Below, piece by piece: positions 38,201-46,900 of a stretch of DNA of 64,000 bases. How positions within the stretch are numbered: position 1 is the first letter of the stretch; each line of letters starts with the position of its first letter. The DNA comes from Ciona intestinalis (lineage: Eukaryota; Chordata; Ascidiacea; Phlebobranchia; Cionidae), in contig NW_004190506.2 of the NCBI RefSeq assembly GCF_000224145.3, positions 615,517 to 679,516 on the forward strand. Direction: 5' to 3'. The notes beneath the pieces were generated by a model, which saw only the letters and a list, made by a program, of their open reading frames with translations, searched no databases and had not been told where the DNA came from. The position numbers were made by a program, and so were the translations under genes.

Positions 38201-41200
38201 TCTATTGAACAGAATGCATTGTGTGTCTGCAATCAATTATAATAGTACTCTTGATAAAATCACTGTTAAAGAATTGACCAATTTTCTGCAAGTCATAAAG
38301 TTTTGTTTGACAGTTGGTAAATTGAAACAAAACATTTTGGAGTCAAGTTACAGATGAAGTGTGTAACGATAAAACAAAGGACTCAATATCTCAAACAACT
38401 GTTGTTTGTCAAAACCATTAAGATAAGGGGGGTCTGTTATAATGATGCCACCCAGGAAGACCAAACAAAGTCAGTATCGCACTAATGTGAAGTGACAATA
38501 GTAAATGGCAGGCAAACTTATCACATAACAAATGATGTAATTATTAACTTTTTAAAACAGTCAAGTCTATTATTAAATCCTTGAAGTGGTATTGGCCCAG
38601 CTCCTTAACCTTTTAAATAATGAAATTTATTTCACGCCCAGGATCAACTTACGCGTTATCCGTTTTTATTTTAGTTATCTATTTTAAAACACTTGAGATA
38701 GCCCATCCTATAATAGCGGCAACTTCTGACAAAATTTATGGCATTTAAACAAGTCAGGACATTTACACAATCTGAATAAATGCTTCAGCACATTAAAGGT
38801 TTAACTTAACTTTTGTGAATTTTAAATGTGAATTTTTAAAAAGAACTTCGTTTTCTACACTCGAATGCACCAATACAGTAATTTTAAGAAATTACATAAA
38901 AATACAAACAACTCTACAGTTTAGGCTGTGTTGTTGTTTGTTCATTTATTGGTCAATCTGTATACTGTGTTTTTATTTTATCTTTTGGCTATATGTATAT
39001 TTTTGTATAAAAACAAATATTCTTGTATATAAAAATTAAGATAATGTTCTTGGTTAAGGCTTTTTAATATCTCGCTCATTTTATGTAAGACTGTAAGGAA
39101 CTAATATATGTTTACCAGAGTTTTTTTAAATATCACGCTTGTTTTATGCAAGTAACTAATAATCTATGTTTACCAGATATTGATGCTGTTTGCAAACTAC
39201 GAAAAGACACAGGACCATGCAGGGGAAGATTTACTAAGTTTTACTTCGATAAAAGAACGAGAAGTTGCCGTCAGTTTACGTACGGAGGTTGCGAAGGAAA
39301 TGCAAACAATTTCGATTCTCCAGACGATTGTAGAAGATTGTGTGTTGACGCTGCAAATCCAAATCGTTCTCCACCAAGAAATGGAAGTGAGTAAATGCAT
39401 AACTGGTTAGGTCGTGTGCATTTAAGCATAGATAATTAGGCAATATATTTCACCTAAGTACCCCATAAACGAGTGGTGTTTAGGTGACCAGAAAAAGATG
39501 TACCTTATAGTGCACTGAGGTTAAAATAGACAAATTGTAAAATAAAATATATTCTTACAAACGGGCCCATTGTTTATATTCTTACTAATTTTGGAAAGTT
39601 GTTTCTGGTGTGACATATATAAAATAATTTATAGATTCGAATCTACCTAGTCGTTGTTACCACCCGGTAATGGCTGGCGATTGCAGGGGTTCAAATCCCC
39701 GATTTTACTACGATTCGGGCACCGGTATGTGCCACCTATTTACATACGGCGGATGCGGGGGGAACGAAAACCGCTTTTTCGACCCCACTGAATGCAAACG
39801 AGTTTGTGGGGGTAAACCTGTATACCCAGGTTTAGGTACTAAAGCCCCGCCCCCAGAAAGTTTGGTATCCATAGGTGGGTTAAAATCGCTCAAGCATGTC
39901 TCCCTTTTACTCACACAGTCTCATTCCATTTATTTTTCATTTCCAATTAACTCCCACCTAACTCACTTAATGTAAAAGCATTGTGCCGATACGTTATAAT
40001 GCTTTTACCTAGAAGTAAAACTAGTGGTGTCACTCTCACTACGCTAACAGTTTAGTAGATAAGCTGAAGAGATACAATGTATGGTGCATAGTGTATGAGG
40101 AAGCATGAAAATACTGTTAAACTAATAAAAAGCAAACCTAAACATTTACAAATACTTCAAACTACTTAACAATAAATATTCTGAAATATTCATAACGAAT
40201 AGTCTTGCATTTGTAGTATAATTTCCAAAAAAGCAGTATTGCATTTTGAGAAAAAATAAAACAATTATTCTGAAATATTCGTAACAATCAAAAAGATCTT
40301 GTTACTACATGAAGAACTCAATTTAAAACTGCTATGAATTCATAGATGATGATATTCGGCCACGACAAGCAGGAAGATGCAGAGAAGAGAAATTAGTTGG
40401 ACCTTGCAAGGCAAGAATGCCTCGGTTTTACTTTGATACCAACGCTGGTCGGTGCCGACTTTTTACTTATGGGGGTTGCAGGGGAAACGAAAATCGTTTC
40501 TTGACACCGTGGGCATGTAGGGATACATGTGGCGGCGCAGAACCTGTTTATACTGAAGAGGCCTCAGGTATTGTAACTTTAAATTCTACCAAACTATATT
40601 TCCATTTAAATATTCTCTGCGAAATAAAATTACAAACCTAATTGAAATCTTTCGCTGATTTTAAAAATCTTTTGTTTATTATGTATGGAAAACAGTTTGA
40701 AGATACCTGTTTCTGATGGCTACACACTTGACTTTTTAGATCCTACTACAGCCTGTCACTTGCCAAAAGTAAGAGGCCCATGCAAAGGCAGCATACCTCG
40801 CTTCTACTACAACCCAACTACAAACAGATGCCAAATATTTGTGTACGGCGGGTGTGCTGGAAATGATAACAATTTCGAAACACCAAGACAATGCCAAGCA
40901 CTTTGTGGAGGGGATGTCAGTTTTGAATATGAAAGAAACACAGGAGAAACTGCTCGAACAAGATCTAATACACTTACTTCATCAGAACCACCAAGTATGT
41001 GCTAGTGCTATTATTTTTATTCATATGCTACCTGCAAAAGGATATGCAAAACTACCTGATAAAACCTTAACTGTCGGTCACTTAAAACCGTAGTTACTTT
41101 AGTTAGGTACATACATAGAAACCGTAGTTAGGTACATACATAGAAGGCCATTATTGTCCAAACAGTAAACACTCTGCTGTGGCACTCTTAGTGTTGGAGT

Positions 41201-43258
41201 AATGGGATAACCCTGGCCTAAATGCTAGGTTTTATGGTGGTGCCCCACATTGTAAAAAAAATATAAAAAATACAAAGTAAACTGTATAGCTAAATTCAAG
41301 CTTCCATCAATAAAAGATAAATCACATCTATTACTTACAGTGGTTCCTGCTGAGTTTTGCGCAACTCCCATGGAAGAAGGGCCATGCCGGGCGTCACTTT
41401 ATCGTTACTACTTCAACAGCGAGACTCAACTGTGCTCTGTGTTTGTGTACGGTGGTTGTCGTGGTAACCAGAACAACTTCATGGCTCCAGAGGAGTGTCA
41501 AGCGGCTTGTGGTGGGGAAGGTTTTAACTTTACTGTAACAACAAGTCAACAAAATGAAGGTAAATACACACATTTAAGAAAAAAGCAATCTTCATATGTA
41601 GGCTATTAATTAGGAGTAAAACTGTATAAAAATAAACAAAAGTAAATGCAATGATCGTTGCTTGGTTGGTAATTATTATTTGTATATTACATGTGTACAC
41701 TATAAGTAATAACAGAATCGGTATGCATATCTATTAGAAGTAAAACTGTACAAAAAAAGACAATTCAATGCAGTAAATACCAGTTAATTGGTAACTATGC
41801 ATGTACTTTGACTACAAGTAATAATTGATCCTGTATTTTTATAACAGTTCAATCAATAACTGCTCCAAGAGAAGTAATCGCTGGTCCACCTGGTCCACCA
41901 GGAGAAAGAGGGCCAGAAGGTCCAGCTGGTCCACCTGGAACACCTGGTGTTATTCCAAAGGTAGGGTGTGCTATTTCCAATGATATTAAATTTGTAAATA
42001 GCATTATACTTGCCTTGTTATGATCTGTAATTAATGCTTCGATTTTGAACAGGCGGCAACCAGAACAGCTGCACTTGCGGTAAGCATACTGAATTTGTAA
42101 ATACGTTCAACCTAACACCCTGTGTATAATAAGAGTTTATGTATTAGAAAACAGTTAAGAAACTGAAGGGAAAAGTTAAATCTTGTTTTGTGAGGATGAA
42201 CATTATTTTGTTTGATCTAAGGGAACGTGTAAGTTCCCTTGAGAGATCTACTCAGCTGTACAGCAATGATAAAAGCAATACTGCCACAGTTTCTGGTACA
42301 TGGGTTCCAAATGGTGAATAAAACACAATACACAAATGCTGGCCAAACTTCATAAGAATGTAAAAATATAAACATAGGGTGATGTGAGTTTGCAAGCATT
42401 ATGAAACACTGTTGCTTCACGCTATAGGCATGTTTGCATTGAACTTGCACATAATGTATACGCATGATTACACAATGATCACATGACAGATTGCTGAAGA
42501 TGTCACTGAAATGAAAGCCACGATAGAAAGATTAAGTTCACGAATTTTGGTTTTGGAGCAAGAATTGCTGAATGGCATATTGAGCGTAGTAGAAGGTATT
42601 GAATTAAACTTAAAATATAACTACACATTAAAGACTTATCCGCTAATTTTTTTATTTCTCATATATTTATTTAAAATATCAGTTATAAAATTTCAATAAA
42701 TCACTGTCAAAATAGAAAAAAACACATAAAACACTCAGTTGAATTGTAAGCTAAAATATATAACTACACATTAAAAGACTCATCTGATAAAATTCCGTCA
42801 ATTTATTTATATTGTCAGTTAAAGTTTATAGTAATTCACTTTCAAAATAGAAAATAATAACACAAAACACAGTTGAATTGCAAGCTATAAGATAAGTTAA
42901 GAACGTTGTAAATCACTGTCTCAGTAGAAACGATAAGTAAAAGGCATTCTGTTTACGGTATGCTCAAATTTAACTAATGATGATGAGTAGCGTATCATTT
43001 TGCTTTTAACTGATAATGTTTATCCAAGACTTATGATTTACCAGGAGATAACATTGAGAATGTTGTTGTTCCTGACGTGTTTAACCCGGAGAGCCAGCCA
43101 GCGGAGCCCACCCCACCTCTTTTTAACCGCAGGGTAAGTTAAGCTCTATCCGTCAGTCTGCTTTTCTAATCCTGCGGTGTCATCTTCAGAACTCTCCAGT
43201 CGGGCGTGGAGACAACACAGACTTTGAAACCACAGAAAGAGGGAGAAGGGAGAAATGA
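23213..43258 (+). CDS. Secreted EMI-collagen protein (EMID1/COL26A1-like) with MAM, VWC and five Kunitz domains
   Basis: Extracellular matrix protein with probable protease-inhibitor activity. 21 coding exons: 23213-23310, 25841-25924, 27407-27535, 27802-27905, 31186-31247, 32696-32942, 33089-33142, 33898-34089, 35060-35827, 36745-36951, 37333-37518, 39177-39386, 39635-39874, 40346-40567, 40740-40994, 41341-41559, 41848-41960, 42053-42079, 42490-42595, 43045-43133, 43190-43258. They join in phase to 1226 aa ending at TGA. Order: signal peptide 1-~24; EMI ~61-138 ending [16 protein letters not shown]/helix linker; 42 Gly-X-Y triplets ~179-304; GVCTCG; MAM ~361-579; VWC 580-648; acidic linker 649-710; Kunitz x5 711-1092; short collagen ~1103-1127; coiled coil 1140-1175; RGD at 1210-1212. 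EMI, the CxNCS linker and the LSSRILVLE helix match the EMID1/COL26A1 layout. I know of no described protein with this full order. Single exons could still be missing. Confidence 0.9.
25446..25640 (-). mobile_element. MITE copy, full length
   Basis: TATAGTAGGATGGGAAAAGA to CCCCCACTCTACTATA, in a collagen-gene intron. Confidence 0.9.
26846..27022 (-). mobile_element. MITE copy, left end decayed
   Basis: Starts near CACATGGGACACTTACATTC. Internal ATTTGGTAGTAAACTAAGAA. Right end TGTCCCAGCTTTCCCCCAC. Confidence 0.8.
27407..27905 (+). other. EMI domain exon pair of the collagen gene
   Basis: Exons 27407-27535 and 27802-27905 encode a complete EMI domain: SGRFCSY, then [20 protein letters not shown], and [17 protein letters not shown]. 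The acceptor (CAG at 27404-27406) was chosen because it alone restores phase from the preceding exon. Where EMID1 has its second EMI cysteine this protein has Gln, leaving six cysteines. EMI domains mediate multimerisation of matrix proteins. Confidence 0.85.
28106..28250 (-). mobile_element. Strongly decayed MITE copy
   Basis: GGTTGGGGTAATATGACCCA and TTATTTGGCAGTTAACAAG recall the family. The right half is lost. Confidence 0.5.
31290..31487 (+). mobile_element. MITE copy, full length
   Basis: TAGTAGGGTGGGGGAAGATG to CCCCACACTAATGTATA. Starts ~40 bp after a collagen-gene exon (31186-31247). Confidence 0.9.
32413..32609 (+). mobile_element. MITE copy, full length
   Basis: TATAGTAGGGTGGGGGAAGA to CCCCCATCCTACTATAT. 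Ends ~87 bp before the first collagen exon. Confidence 0.92.
32696..34089 (+). other. First collagen triple-helix segment (three exons)
   Basis: Exons 32696-32942, 33089-33142 and 33898-34089 encode 42 uninterrupted Gly-X-Y triplets (21+6+15), followed by GVCTCGP. The Cys-x-Cys after the last triplet could form an interchain knot. Proline in the Y position (GPP, GLP, GTP) is frequent. No integrin GFOGER-type motif was seen. Confidence 0.92.
32973..33050 (+). mobile_element. Truncated MITE, left ~75 bp only
   Basis: GTACTGTGGGGTAAGATGAG through AGCACATAATATAC to TTTAACAACG, then stops. Lies 30 bp after the donor of exon 32696-32942. Confidence 0.8.
35060..35827 (+). other. MAM domain encoded by one 768-bp exon
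   Basis: Phase 1-1 exon. Residues from SCDFDKEN to [10 protein letters not shown] fit a MAM domain: CxF start, a [20 protein letters not shown] core strand, VWLRAVVPL, and the closing [13 protein letters not shown]. About 37 residues before the first MAM cysteine (starting [10 protein letters not shown]) match nothing I know. The domain has a long insertion in its first half (a Glu/Pro/Asn-rich loop). MAM domains serve adhesion and multimerisation. Confidence 0.85.
36745..36951 (+). other. von Willebrand factor type C (VWC) domain exon
   Basis: Phase 1-1 exon with the ten-cysteine VWC pattern: [28 protein letters not shown] and the closing CCKVCC. VWC modules in collagens and chordin-like proteins bind BMP-type ligands or mediate multimerisation. 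Confidence 0.9.
37085..37341. repeat. Tandem duplication (~128-bp unit) reaching into an exon start
   Basis: The blocks ending TTCATTTTTGAACACAG (to ~37203) and TTCATTTTTGATTACAG (to 37332) match over most of their length, including the first ~10 bp of exon 37333-37518. Confidence 0.75.
39059..39180. repeat. Tandem duplication (~60-bp unit) of the 3' splice site of Kunitz exon 1
   Basis: Both units run from a T-rich start through CGCTCATTTTATG / CGCTTGTTTTATG to ATGTTTACCAG. Acceptor AGs lie at 39117-39118 and 39175-39176. Confidence 0.75.
39177..41559 (+). other. Five tandem Kunitz/BPTI domains, one per exon
   Basis: Exons 39177-39386, 39635-39874, 40346-40567, 40740-40994 and 41341-41559, each phase 1-1, each holding one six-cysteine Kunitz domain with the YGGC-x-GN core. 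The P1 residue after the second cysteine is R, R, K, K, R in order, and P1' is G, G, A, G, A: canonical trypsin-family inhibitor sites. Domains 2 and 3 share FTYGGC and GNENRF and look like the most recent duplicates. Confidence 0.94.
41103..41145. repeat. Short tandem repeat, ~22-bp unit, two copies
   Basis: GTTAGGTACATACATAGAA occurs twice, separated by ACCGTA, in the intron before Kunitz exon 5. Confidence 0.85.
41605..41845. repeat. Diverged tandem duplication (~120-bp unit) in collagen-gene intron
   Basis: AGTAAAACTGTATAAAAA, TTGGTAATTATT and ACTATAAGTAATAA recur as AGTAAAACTGTACAAAAA, TTGGTAACTATG and ACTACAAGTAATAA. Confidence 0.7.
41848..43258 (+). other. C-terminal collagen tract, coiled coil and RGD tail
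   Basis: Exon 41848-41960 encodes about eight Gly-X-Y triplets. A 27-nt micro-exon (42053-42079, AATRTAALA) and exon 42490-42595 then give a heptad-patterned helix ([18 protein letters not shown]), alike in place and pattern to the EMID1 C-terminal helix. Exons 43045-43133 and 43190-43258 give an acidic Pro-rich tail ending [11 protein letters not shown] and ERGRREK. Confidence 0.8.
42600..42890. repeat. Diverged tandem duplication (~140-bp unit) in collagen-gene intron
   Basis: AAAATATAACTACACATTAA, TCAAAATAGAAAA and AACACTCAGTTGAATTG recur in the same order in the second unit. Confidence 0.75.
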
Positions 43259-43927
43259 ACACACACAAACCTACACCAGTGAATGGTGAACACAGCATGC
43301 AGCTTCCAGGCCACGGTCGTTGGAGTAAAAATACAAAGTTGTTCTTTAGTCAATTACAAACCTATTTAATTACATCAGTTGTGCATTGTTTTATGACAGT
43401 ACTAGACGCACTAGTAGTTTTTATCCGATTTTTCATACATATTGCCAAATTGTGTTCCGTTTTCATATTTCTGGCATGTTTTACCACTTGGGCACTTAAC
43501 ATATTCAGCATCACTAGTTTGCCAACTGACGCATATAACATCAAAATGATGTTATATTTTTACTGTACTGTTCATTTTATTCTTGTGTTATCGTAATGCA
43601 TATAACATTACACTACAAGCTTTTCACAAAAATTGCCTGCAGCTTGAATTTTCACTTTTAAACAATCCAGGAACTATTTTAAAAAATAGCAAAGTCCTGA
43701 CAGCAGGTTTATTAAACAGTCTAAGTGACTTTATTTTCAATTAAAGACATATTGAAAAACAACCAATTTGTAACATGAAGTTGGCATGATAGTAAAACTT
43801 GTATGGCCTTTGCTTGTTTATATATCTATATTAGAGCCCAGTCTTTAAAACGTAGGTTCTAATAACAGGTCCTCTTCTTATCACTATAACTTGGCAGCAA
43901 AACTCTTCATGAAACCCCAACGGATTC
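43259..43927. other. Convergent intergenic region between collagen gene and TFIP11
   Basis: Overlapping 3' UTR space. ATTAAA on the plus strand at 43711-43716 and AATAAA on the minus strand at 43735-43730 are plausible poly(A) signals for the collagen gene and TFIP11 respectively. These would make the two transcripts meet or slightly overlap. Confidence 0.5.
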
Positions 43928-46900
43928 TTAGTATTTGTCGAACAGTTCTTGCAACGAAACAGGAATAAAAGTATTTTCCATTTTCATGAATACAACTTGT
44001 TTATCGATATAAATAGTATTTCCTCCAAGTTTATAAAGAGTTTGCCCATCTCTACTCCTCGGAAGTTGGAGGAATAGAAGACCTCTTTCCTCTGCTCTTT
44101 TTTGAATAAGATCCTTGAAACTGGATGGGATGGTGGAATAAGAGGCGGAGGAAGCCGCAATCTTGGGAGGAGGGGCCTTAGTGATAAATGAACAAATTAA
44201 TAAAGATGTATAAAAATGTAATTCATAACTATTATATAAACTATTCTGTGTTTTATACAGCAGACTTGGCAAATAAGGAAAATGATGAAGATGTATAAAG
44301 TTTATTCATAGCTAAATGTTCACTATTCTGTGTCTTGTACAGCAGACAAAAGAAGTGTAAAAGGTTGATTCACACATATTATCTCGGCTTTGTGGGCAAT
44401 ATTTGATCAAAATGATGAAGTGTATAAAAAGTTTGTTCATAGCTAAATATCCGCGTTTATGTATTTTACACAGCAGACTTACAATATACTGTACTTACGA
44501 CCCAGGTAAGCATAAACAACTAAAAGACCAACGTTATCTAAAATCATGGTATTCGCATTCAAGTGTTTTTGTATAGTATACTTTACAAGCAAAATTTAAA
44601 GTATGTCTTACTGGAGTTGTGTCTTGTTGTTCATATGTTTCATGATGATAATCATGGTTCCTATGTTGACCACTTGCTGCTCTGTTCATCATCTCTAATG
44701 CTTGTTTTAATCGATCCTGTGTGTAATTGGCATATAAATGTAGATAGTTATTTTGTATGGATGAGGTCCTATGCGACAAAGCACATCATGAGACCTTGAA
44801 TGTTGGCCTAGCCACCTATTAGCCATTATACCAAGTCGATTACCAACATAGAAAATTGAAAACTTAATAAAAGGCTGCAAAAAATATTATTATGTAGAAA
44901 ATTTATTATGTTGTCCATATACCAATACAGTAAAAAATGCATTTCAAAAAAAAATATATATTAAAATAATGTATTACGCACTTACCTTCACAAATGAATT
45001 GGAAATAATTGGCTCCGGGAAAACTGATTTCCATCCAAGATACCATTGTGTGACTTCATCAAAATCAGGTGAACCATTTAGCCAAGCACTCAATGCCTTC
45101 AACCATTTGTTAAAGAAATGTTTCTCAAGTATTCCAACCATACTGGCAGTGGGTACAAGGTTCTAGGAAGGTGAATGAATAGTTGTAACGTATTTATCTC
45201 TGCATTTTGGGGCAACGATATTTATTATAACACAAATGTTAGCCTCACACACCTCGTGCCACTTATGGCTCTAAAAAGGTATATGGTTTAGTTAGAAAAA
45301 AAAGGCAAACTGAAACAGCCATATTCTATATGAATGAGCTCATTATTGAGGACAAAAAACAGCAGTTCAGTGGTTTAGTTTTATTAAGAATGCATTTTTG
45401 TAATACATCTATATTGGAATATATACACTACCATGATTAAAATTGAATCGTTTGTTTACTGAAGAACTTGGAATATGATATAATAGCAATAGTTTAATTC
45501 ATATTTACCTTCCATGATAAAACACATTCCATGTCACTTAGATCTTGCTTACGGGGATCAACTATAAATTCTTCCATGCATTTGGCTACAAACAGAAGAT
45601 AATAATATATATATGTATACGGTATATCTACTTTTACATTATACTCTATCTTTAGATTACATTCTAATGCATTAAATCTGTAACTATAATCTAACCTAAC
45701 ATTTCAACATTTATAAGAAAACATGCACAGTACAAAACAAGACAATCAATAAAAATTCCAAAAAAATATTCAGGCACAAAGTCACATACATTGTAACTCA
45801 AGAGCGGGCACATAGTGTATAATACAAAACACCTTGCTATAAGGAGGAGGACTGTCCTTGAATAACTTACATTGATACATGATTGAAATTTAAATACAAA
45901 GCAAATATTTACCAAGTTTGGGTAGAATTGTCTTAATAATAAAAGCGTCCCAACTTCCCCTTGAAAATACTTTGTGCCATGGCTCAAGTATGATTCTTGC
46001 AGACGGATCACGTGGATGCCACATTTGTAATGCAAGGGACAGTTTATGACGAATAGGGCCGTATCTGTAAAGTGTAGGGAGTAAAATAGAGGTATTGGTA
46101 CCTAAGAAACTTGCTTTGTTAGGGGATTTGGTTGTTACTAATAGGGTCGGTTTATTACTTATGCTAACGCAAAGTGTTTATGTAATGTGTTATGTGTGGA
46201 TATAGAAATATAGAAAAAGGTAACAAGAGCTTATGTGTGTATACAAAAATTCTATACATAAAACAGTAAACTAAATGTGGGATAACTGAAAAGTAACAAA
46301 TTTTTGGGCAGCAGTTTCTTCCGATTTGAGGGATACTTCTGCCTTGTATCAGAGGTTACATCTTATAACAGTGGTTTCCAACCTGGTGGTTATTTGGGTT
46401 TTGTGGGGCCGTGACCATTGACTTTGTTTAAAAAAATATATATATATGTATTTAAATCAAGGGGACTTTAACCTAAAAAAGGTTGGGAACCACTGCTTTA
46501 TAAGATGCTGTAGCAATCATAGTTACCCCATCTTACAATGGTTCAAGTCGTTCCTGCATATGTGGCAGCCAAGGATGGATCCAGGAATGTAAGGGAATGG
46601 GATCTGTAAGTGGATTCCAACAATCCACCTCTTTCTGTAGTTGTGGAAGCACCTGGATCAAGGAACAGTGTAAACATATGAGTTACTTTTTAAAAACTCA
46701 ACTTTTGTGATTTGAACATGTTAGACCTGTTTAAAAGGGGGTTGTTTTGATTTAAACTTTAAAATAATAACTAAAAAATAGAACTGAAAGTATAAAATGT
46801 CGCAAAGAAACCAAAAAAGTAGGGTAATATTCTTGTATTGCACGTCATACATTGTTTTCAGACCCTTGTTTAATTGCAATTAAAGTGTACTATGCTAAGA

